This document shows, one piece after another, positions 1 through 7,002 of a DNA stretch of 15,050 nt. The stretch covers positions 1-15,050 of the forward strand of contig CANDEH010000057.1 in assembly GCA_947383645.1 (NCBI GenBank), written 5' to 3'. This DNA is from an uncultured Clostridia bacterium. Lineage in GTDB: Bacteria > Bacillota > Clostridia > Oscillospirales > Oscillospiraceae. Each line of letters opens with the position of its first letter. Positions within the stretch are counted from its first letter, which is position 1. Below the pieces are notes generated by a model that saw only the letters and a program-made list of their open reading frames with translations, ran no database searches and was not told the DNA's origin. Position numbers and translations under genes: made by a program.

Positions 1-4
1 TTTG

Positions 5-112
5 GTTACTTTTCCCGCGTGGGAAAAGTAACTCGCCCCGGGGGGCGAAACCCCCGTTCCCCCGTCCCCGCCGCGGACGCGGCGGATTCCCCCCCGCGCC
101 GGGCCGGCGCGG
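5..112. repeat. Hairpin cluster in the dnaB leader
   Basis: Four palindromes lie end to end upstream of dnaB. Positions 5-16 pair with 21-32 (12 bp, loop GCGT). Positions 33-38 pair with 43-48 (6 bp). Positions 68-74 pair with 79-85 (7 bp, loop GGAC). Positions 94-101 pair with 105-112 (8 bp). Long C tracts separate them (51-55, 59-63, 66-69, 89-95, 117-124). None is followed by a T run, so they do not look like intrinsic terminators on the + strand. They may be REP-like interspersed palindromes or mRNA leader structures. No promoter was recognised here, and the upstream gene is outside the window. Confidence 0.75.
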
Positions 113-143
113 ACAGCCCCCCCCTCGAAAGGAGTTCTCCCCT

Positions 144-1496
144 ATGCCTGCAATAGAAGAAATTTTAACCCGCCAGGCCATGCCCCACAGCATCGACGCA
201 GAGCAGGCGGTGCTGGGGTCGATGCTCATCGACGCCGCCTGCGTCAAGGACGTAATGGATAAGCTCCAGCCGGAGGACTTTTACCTGCGGCAGAACCGGG
301 AGATCTTTGAGACCATCTACACCATGTTCTCCTACTCCCGGCCCATCGACGGGCTTACGGTGGCGGAGGCGATGCAGAAAAACGGGGTCTATGACCCCCA
401 GACCACCCGGTCCTATCTGGCCCAGCTGATGGAGGTCACACCCACCAGCGCCAACGCCTTGGAATACGCCGCCATCGTCCGGGACAAGGCCCTGCTGCGG
501 TCCATCGCGGCGGCGGCGGGGGAGATTACCGCCATGGTGCAGGAGGGCACCGGGGAGGCCCGGACCACCCTGGAGGCGGCGGAGCAGAAGATCTACGCCA
601 TCCGCCGGGGCCGCAGCGCCCAGGATATGGTCCACATCGGACAGGTGCTCACCGGGGTGCTGGACCATTTGAACGACCTCTCCAGCGGGCAGGTGGGGCT
701 GCCGGGGCTCTCCACCGGGCTCTCCGCCATTGACAACAAGATCCACGGGCTCAACAAGTCCGACCTCATTTTAGTAGCCGCCCGGCCGGGGATGGGCAAG
801 ACCTCCCTGGCGCTGAACTTTGCGCTGAATGTGGGGAAGGCCAGCGGGAAGACGGTGGCGGTGTTCTCCCTGGAGATGTCCAGGGAGCAGCTGACCACGC
901 GGCTTCTCAGCGCCGAGGCCTTTGTCAGCAACCAGAAGCTCATCACCGGGAACCTCAGCGAGACGGACTGGGGGCGCATCGCCCAGGCGGCGGGCACCCT
1001 GAACCAGACGGATATCCGCATTGACGACAACCCCCTGCTCACCGTGGCGGACATGAACGCCAAGTGCCGGCGGCTGGACAATCTGGGGCTGGTGATTATC
1101 GACTACCTCCAGCTGATGACCTCCGCCGGGGGGAAGGGGTACGCCGGGGAGAACCGGCAGCAGGCGGTCAGCGACATCTCCCGTATGCTCAAGATTATGG
1201 CCAAGGAGCTGGAGGTGCCGGTGGTGTGCCTGAGCCAGCTCAGCCGGGCCAACGAGAAGCGGGAGGACAAGCGGCCTGTGCTCTCGGACCTGCGGGAGTC
1301 CGGGGCCATCGAGCAGGACGCGGATATTGTGATGTTCCTCTACCGGGACGACTACTACAACGAGGACAGCGAGAAGCGGAACATTGCCGAGTGCATCGTG
1401 GCCAAGAACCGCCACGGGGAGACCGGCAAGGTAGAGCTGAAGTGGCTGCCGGACTACACCTCCTTCGGCACCATTGAGATGCGCTATGGGGAGTGA
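144..1496 (+). CDS. dnaB: Replicative DNA helicase DnaB
   Basis: Hexameric 5'-3' helicase that unwinds DNA at the replication fork and recruits primase. The 450-residue length is normal for the family. The N-terminal DnaB domain (about residues 10-115, opening with PHSIDAEQAVLGSML) is followed by a linker and a RecA-like motor domain. Walker A is RPGMGKT (214-220), the SLEMS segment is at 242-246, Walker B is in LVIIDYLQL (316-324), and the conserved SDLRESGAIEQDAD stretch starts near 381. No intein interrupts it. The ATG at 144 has AAAGGAG nine bases upstream. The 3' end overlaps tilS by 11 bases. In many Bacillota dnaB follows rplI, which would lie just outside the window (inference). Very secure call. 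Confidence 0.97.
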   Translation: MPAIEEILTRQAMPHSIDAEQAVLGSMLIDAACVKDVMDKLQPEDFYLRQNREIFETIYTMFSYSRPIDGLTVAEAMQKNGVYDPQTTRSYLAQLMEVTPTSANALEYAAIVRDKALLRSIAAAAGEITAMVQEGTGEARTTLEAAEQKIYAIRRGRSAQDMVHIGQVLTGVLDHLNDLSSGQVGLPGLSTGLSAIDNKIHGLNKSDLILVAARPGMGKTSLALNFALNVGKASGKTVAVFSLEMSREQLTTRLLSAEAFVSNQKLITGNLSETDWGRIAQAAGTLNQTDIRIDDNPLLTVADMNAKCRRLDNLGLVIIDYLQLMTSAGGKGYAGENRQQAVSDISRMLKIMAKELEVPVVCLSQLSRANEKREDKRPVLSDLRESGAIEQDADIVMFLYRDDYYNEDSEKRNIAECIVAKNRHGETGKVELKWLPDYTSFGTIEMRYGE

Positions 1497-2856
1497 GCTG
1501 CTGCCCGCGCGGCAGTTTTTAAACGGCCTTGCGGGAAAGACCCCCGCCGGGGAGCGGCGGCTGCTGGCGGCGGTGTCCGGGGGACTGGATTCCATGTGCC
1601 TTATGCACCTGCTCCTTTGCTGGGGGCGGGAAAATGGCGCGGCCATTACCGCCGCCCACTTCAACCACCGCCTCCGGGCGGGGACGGCGGACCGGGACGA
1701 GGACTTCGTCCGCCGGTGCTGCGCCGACTGGGGGGCGGCTTTTGTCCGAGGGGAGGGGGATACCCGCGCTCTGGCGGAGCGCCGCGGGATGACCATTGAG
1801 GAGGCCGCCCGGACCCTGCGCTACGCCTTTTTGGAGCAGGCGGCGGCGGAGCGGGACTGCCAGTGGATTCTGACGGCACACCACGCCGACGACAACGCCG
1901 AGACCATGATCCTGAACCTCTGCCGGGGCGCCGGAAGCCGGGGGCTTGCCGGCATCCCCCAGGTGCGGGGACAGGTGGCGCGCCCCTTTCTGCGCATTTC
2001 CCGGCGGGAGCTGGAGGCCTATGCCGCCGCCCACAGAATTCCCCATGTGGAGGATGAGACCAACGAGCTGGATGACGCCGCCCGGAACCTGCTGCGCCAC
2101 CAGGTGATGCCGGTGCTGCGGCAGATCAATCCCAGGGCGGTGGAGAACATGAGCCGATCCGCCGCTGTGCTGCGCCGGGAGAGCGAGGCCATGGACCTGG
2201 CGGCGGCGGCGCTGGCGGACCGGGCCGGGGCGGCAGCCCGCGGCCTGCGCATCAGCCGGGATATTCTCACCGGCGCGCCGGAGGCTGTGGCCTCCCGGAC
2301 GGTTCTGGATCTGCTGGCGCGGGTGTGCGGCCATCGGAAGGACTTGACCGCTTTGGACGCGGAGGCGGTGCTGTCCGTGGCCAGGGCGGAAGGGACAGAC
2401 AGGGAGCGCCGTCTCCCCTGCGGCCTGCTGGTCTGCCGGGAGGGGGAGGAGGTGGCCATCACCTGCCCGCCTCCGGCCCCGGAGCCGGTCCCCCTGACGG
2501 CGGGAGAGACGGCGGCGTTCGGCGGCTGGCAGGTGACGCTGGGGGAGACCGCCGGCGATGGGGAGTGCTTCGCCCTGTCCCTGCCGGCGGGGGTGCCCCT
2601 GACAGTGTCCCGGTGGCGGCGGGATGACCGGCTGGCCCTCCCGGGCAGCCGGGGGGAGCGGTCCTTCAAGCGGCTGTGCGCCGACCGGGGCATCCGGCCC
2701 TGGCAGCGGGACGTTCTGCCGGTGCTGCGGGTGGGGGAGACCCCCGCCGCTGCGCCGTGGATCGGCGCGGATTGCCGGTTCGCGCCGGCGGAAGGAAAGA
2801 AGACGGTATTTGTCAGTTTTCATCAAAAGAGAGAGGAGAACGACTATGACGAGTGA
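1486..2856 (+). CDS. tilS: tRNA(Ile)-lysidine synthase TilS
   Basis: ATP-dependent enzyme that converts C34 of the CAU-anticodon tRNA-Ile to lysidine, so it reads AUA instead of AUG; essential in most bacteria. The PP-loop ATP motif SGGLDS is at residues 31-36. The sequences HFNHRLR, HHADDNAETMILNLCRGAGSRGLAGI and RPFL further identify the N-terminal N-type ATP pyrophosphatase domain. The C-terminal half, with SFKRLCADRGIRPWQRD, matches the TilS C-terminal substrate-binding domain. I chose the ATG at 1486 (456 residues); a TTG four codons upstream in frame is less likely. The start lies inside the end of dnaB (11-base overlap, ATGGGGAGTGA), so translation is probably coupled. The stop overlaps the hpt start in the same way. 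Confidence 0.96.
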   Translation: MGSELLPARQFLNGLAGKTPAGERRLLAAVSGGLDSMCLMHLLLCWGRENGAAITAAHFNHRLRAGTADRDEDFVRRCCADWGAAFVRGEGDTRALAERRGMTIEEAARTLRYAFLEQAAAERDCQWILTAHHADDNAETMILNLCRGAGSRGLAGIPQVRGQVARPFLRISRRELEAYAAAHRIPHVEDETNELDDAARNLLRHQVMPVLRQINPRAVENMSRSAAVLRRESEAMDLAAAALADRAGAAARGLRISRDILTGAPEAVASRTVLDLLARVCGHRKDLTALDAEAVLSVARAEGTDRERRLPCGLLVCREGEEVAITCPPPAPEPVPLTAGETAAFGGWQVTLGETAGDGECFALSLPAGVPLTVSRWRRDDRLALPGSRGERSFKRLCADRGIRPWQRDVLPVLRVGETPAAAPWIGADCRFAPAEGKKTVFVSFHQKREENDYDE

Positions 2857-3397
2857 GATGGGGCAGGATATTCTGAGGGTTCTGTATACGGAGGAGGAGA
2901 TCGCCGCCCGGGTGCGGGAGATGGGCGCGGAGATGGCGGAGGCGCTGGGGGACAAACGGCCGATCTTCATCAGCGTGCTCCGGGGGGCCTTCATCTTCAT
3001 GGCGGACATCGTCCGGGCCTGTCAGGTGCCCTGCGATGTGGAGTTTATCGCCGTGTCCTCCTACGGCGACGCCACGGCCAGCTCCGGCGTGGTGAAGATC
3101 ACCCACGACATTCAGCAGGACATCTCCGGCCGCCACCTGGTGGTGGTGGAGGACATCCTGGACTCGGGGAACACCCTCAGCTTCCTCCAGCAGTACTTTC
3201 TGACCAAGGGGGCGGCCAGCGTCACCATCTGCACGCTGCTGGATAAGCCCGAGCGGCGGAAGAAGGCCATCCGCGCCGACTACGTGGGCTTCGCCGTCCC
3301 AGACGAGTTCGTGGTGGGGTACGGCCTGGATTACGCGCAGAAGTACCGGAATCTGCCCTATATCGGCATATTGAAGCCCGAGGTATACGGGGGCTGA
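2846..3397 (+). CDS. hpt: Hypoxanthine phosphoribosyltransferase
   Basis: Purine salvage enzyme transferring phosphoribose from PRPP to hypoxanthine or guanine to give IMP or GMP. The PRPP-binding loop VVVEDILDSGNTL is at residues 99-111. FISVLRGAFIFMADI (41-55), SSYGDATASSG (71-81), the late DEFVVGYGLDYAQKYRNLPYIG (153-174) and the 183-residue length are typical of bacterial HPRT. The reading frame is open upstream to 2624, but the ATG at 2846 has GAGAGGAG just before it and the family N-terminus begins there. It overlaps tilS by 11 bases. The tilS-hpt-ftsH order is widely conserved in Bacillota, which supports both neighbours. Confidence 0.96.
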   Translation: MTSEMGQDILRVLYTEEEIAARVREMGAEMAEALGDKRPIFISVLRGAFIFMADIVRACQVPCDVEFIAVSSYGDATASSGVVKITHDIQQDISGRHLVVVEDILDSGNTLSFLQQYFLTKGAASVTICTLLDKPERRKKAIRADYVGFAVPDEFVVGYGLDYAQKYRNLPYIGILKPEVYGG

Positions 3398-3404
3398 GGG
3401 GGAT

Positions 3405-3418
3405 CCGGCGCGCGCCGG
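3405..3418. repeat. GC palindrome between hpt and ftsH
   Basis: A perfect 14-base palindrome, CCGGCGCGCGCCGG, sits between the hpt stop and the ftsH ribosome site. It could form a short hairpin in the message. No T run follows, so it is not a standard terminator. Related CCGGCGCG-type arms occur at 94-112 and 6181-6228. Confidence 0.6.
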
Positions 3419-3439
3419 GGAGAGAAGGAGTGAGAGAAG

Positions 3440-5311
3440 TTGTCCAAAAATCGTAAGCGTTCGGTGGACGTGGGGTTCTGGCTGCTGGTGCTGCTGGCCC
3501 TGGTGCTGGGGTATTACGCCCTCTACGGCGTCAACAGCGGCAGGACCGTGACCTACGCCGCGGCCAAGCAGCTGTTCTACCAGGAGCGGGTGGAGTCCTT
3601 CGCTGTAAAGGAGACCACCCTCACCATGGTGGTTCGGGACGCCAACGCCGCCCAGCGCCTCCAGGTCCGCTGTCAGGTGCCCAGCGTGGAGCTGTTTTAT
3701 GCGGACCTGCGGGATTTGATCCAGGAGCAGTACGCCGCCGGGATCATTGTGGACTACGATATGAGCCCGCCCTACACGCCGCCCTGGTGGTCCAGCATCC
3801 TGCTGTATGTGGTGCTGATTGCCGGCATGTTTTTGATGTGGCAGTTCATGATGACCCGATCCCAGGGGGGCGGCATGGACAAGGGGGCCCGGTTCGGCAA
3901 GGCCCGCATCCGCTTCGGCGCGGACAGCGCCAGAAAGGTCACCTTCCGGGAGGTGGCCGGCGCCGACGAGGAGAAGGAGGAGCTCCAGGAGATCGTGGAG
4001 TTTCTCAAGGATCCGGAGAAGTACCTGGATCTGGGGGCCCGTATCCCCAAGGGCGTACTGCTGGTGGGCCCTCCGGGCACCGGCAAGACGCTGCTGGCCA
4101 GGGCGGTGGCCGGGGAGGCAGGGGTGCAGTTCCTCTCCATCTCCGGCTCCGACTTCGTGGAGCTCTACGTGGGCGTGGGCGCCAGCCGTGTCCGGGACCT
4201 GTTCAGCGAGGCGAAGAAGTCCGCCCCGGCGGTGGTATTTATTGACGAGATCGACGCTGTGGGCCGCCAGCGGGGCGCGGGCCTGGGCGGCGGCCACGAC
4301 GAGCGGGAGCAGACCTTAAACCAGCTTCTGGTGGAGATGGATGGCTTCGGCTCCAATGAGGGGGTGGTGGTCTTAGCCGCCACCAACCGCCGGGATATCC
4401 TGGACCCGGCCCTGCTGCGGCCCGGACGGTTTGACCGGCAGGTCTACGTGGGCCGGCCGGACATCCGGGGCCGGGAGGAGATCCTGGAGATCTACGTGCG
4501 CAACAAGCCCATCGCCGAGGACGTGAGTCTGCGGAAGATCGCCCAGTCCACCGCCGGGTTTACCGGGGCGGATCTGGAGAACCTGGTGAACGAGGCGGCC
4601 CTGGCCGCCGCCCGGGCGGACCGGCGGTTTATCACCATGGAGGATATGGAGCGCTCGGTCATCAAGGTCATCGCCGGGCCGGAGAAGCGCAGCCGGGTGG
4701 TGCCGGAGCACGAGCGGCGGCTCACCGCCTACCACGAGGCGGGCCACGCGGTGGTGATGTACCGCCTGCCCCAGCACGACCCGGTCCACCAGATCACCAT
4801 TGTGCCCCGGGGTCAGGCCGGGGGTATGACCATCTCCCTGCCCCAGGAGGACAAGGGCTACTACTCCAGACAGTATATGGAGGAGCAGATCGTCTCCCTC
4901 CTGGGGGGCCGGGTGGCGGAGCAGCTGATGCTCAGCGACATCTCCACCGGGGCCAGCAACGACATCCAGCGGTCCACCGAGATCGCCCGGAAGATGGTCA
5001 CCGTCTACGGTATGAGCGAGAAGCTGGGGGCCATCAACTTTGAGACCGGCAGCGACGAGGTGTTCATCGGCCGGAGCATGGGCCACACCCGGCCCTACTC
5101 CGAGGAGGTGGCCGCCCAGATCGACGTGGAGGTGAAGGCCATCATCGACGCCGCCTACCGGCGCTGCGAGGCGCTGCTGCGCGCCGACAGCGGCAAGCTG
5201 ACGGCCATAGCGGAGTATCTGCTGGAGCATGAGACCATGGACGGCGAGACCTTCCGTCGGATGATGGAGGACGAGCCGGACGGACCGGCGATGCCTGTGG
5301 CGGGGGAGTAG
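3440..5311 (+). CDS. ftsH: ATP-dependent zinc metalloprotease FtsH
   Basis: Membrane-anchored AAA+ protease that degrades misfolded membrane and regulatory proteins. There are two transmembrane segments, about residues 13-30 and 118-138, around an extracytoplasmic domain. The AAA+ module has Walker A GPPGTGKT (210-217), Walker B VVFIDEID (265-272) and the second region of homology ATNRRDILDPALLRPGRFDRQ (314-334). The zinc protease motif HEAGH is at 432-436, and the probable third metal ligand is D508 in GASNDIQ. The length, 623 residues, is in the usual range. The start is a TTG with AGAAGGAG nine bases upstream; the protein begins MSKNRKRSVD. It follows hpt after 42 bases and is followed by an intrinsic terminator. 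Confidence 0.98.
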   Translation: MSKNRKRSVDVGFWLLVLLALVLGYYALYGVNSGRTVTYAAAKQLFYQERVESFAVKETTLTMVVRDANAAQRLQVRCQVPSVELFYADLRDLIQEQYAAGIIVDYDMSPPYTPPWWSSILLYVVLIAGMFLMWQFMMTRSQGGGMDKGARFGKARIRFGADSARKVTFREVAGADEEKEELQEIVEFLKDPEKYLDLGARIPKGVLLVGPPGTGKTLLARAVAGEAGVQFLSISGSDFVELYVGVGASRVRDLFSEAKKSAPAVVFIDEIDAVGRQRGAGLGGGHDEREQTLNQLLVEMDGFGSNEGVVVLAATNRRDILDPALLRPGRFDRQVYVGRPDIRGREEILEIYVRNKPIAEDVSLRKIAQSTAGFTGADLENLVNEAALAAARADRRFITMEDMERSVIKVIAGPEKRSRVVPEHERRLTAYHEAGHAVVMYRLPQHDPVHQITIVPRGQAGGMTISLPQEDKGYYSRQYMEEQIVSLLGGRVAEQLMLSDISTGASNDIQRSTEIARKMVTVYGMSEKLGAINFETGSDEVFIGRSMGHTRPYSEEVAAQIDVEVKAIIDAAYRRCEALLRADSGKLTAIAEYLLEHETMDGETFRRMMEDEPDGPAMPVAGE

Positions 5312-5330
5312 CCCCCTCCGGCTGTGGGAA

Positions 5331-5354
5331 AGCCTGCCCCGGGGCAGGCTTTTT
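5331..5354 (+). terminator. Intrinsic terminator after ftsH
   Basis: AGCCTGCCCC is followed directly by its reverse complement GGGGCAGGCT (5331-5350), giving an 8 bp stem with a CCGG loop. A run of five T residues (5350-5354) follows. It starts 20 bases after the ftsH stop, and tatD begins only 53 bases further on with no clear promoter in between. It is either partly read through or tatD has a weak promoter not recognised here. Confidence 0.85.
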
Positions 5355-5406
5355 CAGCGGGCCGGGAACAGGCGCCTGCTTTGTGACAGAGGAGGGAGAT
5401 CGTGCC

Positions 5407-6174
5407 GTGAAATTGTTTGACACCCATGCCCACTACGACGCGGAGGAGTTTGACGCCGACCGGGAGGCGGTTCTTGCCGGCCTGCCGGAGCGGGGGGTGG
5501 CTCTGGTGGTGAATCCGGGGTGCGACCTCCCCTCCTCCCGCACCGCTGTGGAGCTGGCCCGCCGCTATGGCCATGTCTATGCCGCCGTGGGCTATCACCC
5601 GGAGAACTGCGCCCCCTACCGGGAGGAGGACCTGGATGTCCTCCGGGATCTGGCCCGGGCGGAGAAGGCGGTGGCCATCGGGGAGATCGGCCTGGATTAC
5701 TACTGGGAGGAGAATCCGCCGAAAGAATTACAGAGGGTAGTCTTCCTTGACCAGCTGAAGCTGGCGGAGGAGCTGGATTTGCCGGTGATCGTCCACGACC
5801 GGGAGGCCCACGCCGACAGCCTTTCGCTGATCCGGCAGTTCCCCGGAGTGCGGGGGGTGTTCCACTGCTTCTCCGGCAGCGCGGAGATGGCGCGGGAGCT
5901 GGTGCGGCTGGGCTGGCTGGTGTCCTTCACGGGGGTGCTGACCTATAAAAACGCCCGCAGGAGCGTGGAGGCCGCGGCGGCCGTGCCCCTGGAGCGGCTG
6001 ATGATCGAGACGGACAGCCCCTACATGGCCCCGGTGCCCAACCGGGGAAAGCGCAACGACTCGGGAAATGTGCGGTATATCTGCGAGCGGCTGGCGGAGA
6101 TCAAGGGGATATCCCCGGAGGAGTGCGCGGAGATTACCATGGAGAACGGAAAGAGGTTCTTTGGAATTGGGTGA
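5407..6174 (+). CDS. tatD: TatD-family metal-dependent DNase
   Basis: Amidohydrolase-fold metallo-DNase of the TatD/YcfH/YabD family, implicated in DNA repair and degradation. The metal-binding motif FDTHAHYD opens the protein (H7, H9). GEIGLDYYW has E93, IVHDREA has H130, VFHCFSGS has H153, and IETDSPYMAP has D203. The length of 255 residues matches the family. I chose the GTG at 5407 because GAGGAGGGA lies nine bases upstream and it places FDTHAH at the expected N-terminus; the frame stays open to a GTG at 5383. Family paralogues are common, so the exact physiological role is not settled. It lies between ftsH and a GNAT gene, and may share a transcript with the latter. Confidence 0.94.
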   Translation: MKLFDTHAHYDAEEFDADREAVLAGLPERGVALVVNPGCDLPSSRTAVELARRYGHVYAAVGYHPENCAPYREEDLDVLRDLARAEKAVAIGEIGLDYYWEENPPKELQRVVFLDQLKLAEELDLPVIVHDREAHADSLSLIRQFPGVRGVFHCFSGSAEMARELVRLGWLVSFTGVLTYKNARRSVEAAAAVPLERLMIETDSPYMAPVPNRGKRNDSGNVRYICERLAEIKGISPEECAEITMENGKRFFGIG

Positions 6175-6180
6175 GGAGAG

Positions 6181-6228
6181 CCGGCGCGGGGCCGGGGGGA
6201 GGAGTTCCCTGCCCCCGCACCGCGCCGG
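6181..6228. repeat. GC-rich inverted repeat upstream of the GNAT gene
   Basis: CCGGCGCGG (6181-6189) pairs perfectly with CCGCGCCGG (6220-6228) across a 30-base G- and C-rich loop that can pair further. It fills the spacer between tatD and the acetyltransferase gene and ends before the GAGAGGAGA ribosome site (near 6242-6250). There is no adjoining T run. Its two 9-base arms are the same as those of the hairpin at 94-112, in the opposite order. Confidence 0.6.
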
Positions 6229-6258
6229 GGAACACTGCCGGGAGAGGAGAGCTTTTCT

Positions 6259-6828
6259 ATGGGTACCATCCGCTTTGCCGCAGCCGCCGACGCGCCGGCG
6301 CTTCTGGCCATCTACGCCCCCTACGTGGAGGAGACCAGCATCTCCTTCGAGTATGTTCCGCCCTCTCTTGAGGAGTTCGAGGGGCGTATTCGGGAGATCA
6401 GCGCCGGGTATCCCTACCTGGTCTACGAGGAGGACGGCGCCATTTTGGGCTACGCCTACGGCCACCGGGCCATGGAGCGGGCGGCCTACGGTTGGAACGC
6501 GGAGCTCTCGGTGTACGTGGACCGCAGCTGTCTGGGCCGGGGAATCGGCAGCAGACTCTACCGCTGCCTGATGGATCTGCTCCAGCTCCAGGGGGTGCGC
6601 AACGTCTACGGCGTGGTGACCCACCCCAACCCGCCCAGCGAGGCTCTGCACAGGCGTCTGGGCTTTCAGCTGACGGCCCGCTTTCCCGCCGCGGGGTACA
6701 AGCAGGGGCGCTGGCGGGATGTGCTGTGGTTCGGCAAGGTCCTCAGCGCCGGTCCTCCCTGCCCCCTTCGCCCCGTGGGACAGGTGGCCTGGGAGGAGGT
6801 TTTGGAGCGGTATAGCCGAGGCACATGA
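6259..6828 (+). CDS. GNAT N-acetyltransferase, phosphinothricin acetyltransferase-like
   Basis: Acetyl-CoA dependent N-acetyltransferase of 189 residues. It resembles the PAT/Bar and YncA/MddA group, which acetylates phosphinothricin, methionine sulfoximine or related amino acid analogues. Family features are IYAPYVEETSISFEYVPPSLEEF (18-40), YPYLVYEEDG (51-60), GYAYGHR, AAYGWNAELSVYV (75-87), the acetyl-CoA pyrophosphate loop LGRGIG (92-97), and HPNPPSEALHRRLGF (122-136). The ATG at 6259 has GAGAGGAGA eight bases upstream. A strong terminator follows 52 bases after the stop. The fold and group are clear. The substrate is inferred from family only and could be another amino acid analogue; resistance should not be assumed. 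Confidence 0.87.
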   Translation: MGTIRFAAAADAPALLAIYAPYVEETSISFEYVPPSLEEFEGRIREISAGYPYLVYEEDGAILGYAYGHRAMERAAYGWNAELSVYVDRSCLGRGIGSRLYRCLMDLLQLQGVRNVYGVVTHPNPPSEALHRRLGFQLTARFPAAGYKQGRWRDVLWFGKVLSAGPPCPLRPVGQVAWEEVLERYSRGT

Positions 6829-6880
6829 GGAGCGGTGGGGTTCGGCGGAACAGGCAGAGGATCCCGGCAGCAGGCAAAAA

Positions 6881-6920
6881 AGGACCGCCGGCTCGATTTT
6901 GGAATCGGGCCGGCGGTCCT
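6881..6920. terminator. Bidirectional terminator between converging genes
   Basis: A near-perfect 18 bp stem: 6881-6892 pairs with 6909-6920, a T-G wobble follows, then 6894-6898 pairs with 6903-6907 around a TTGG loop. On the + strand it is followed by TCTCTTTT. On the - strand it is followed by six T residues (A run 6875-6880 on the + strand). It therefore ends both the GNAT message and the oppositely directed membrane operon. The 80 bases from there to 7003 hold only weak GC hairpins. Confidence 0.93.
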
Positions 6921-7002
6921 TCTCTTTTCCGGCTGAGACGCCGGAGGACCGGCGGCGGGCAGTCTGCGTGCGGCGGGTATCGATCCGCCGTTTCAGACCG
7001 CC

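Noticed and set aside
2624..2845. N-terminal extension of Hpt by 74 residues
   Set aside because: It overlaps the tilS coding end, and the extra sequence is Gly-, Pro- and Arg-rich without HPRT similarity. The internal ATG at 2846 has a good ribosome site and the right family start.
1519..4297. Two minus-strand open frames of about 495 codons each (1519-3009 and 2813-4297)
   Set aside because: They lie antisense to tilS, hpt and ftsH, are rich in Arg, Pro, Gly and His, and lack domains or ribosome sites. They are shadows caused by high GC.
6259..6828. GNAT gene as an acquired herbicide or antibiotic resistance gene
   Set aside because: PAT-like GNATs are common chromosomal genes. There is no mobile element beside it and its composition resembles its neighbours.
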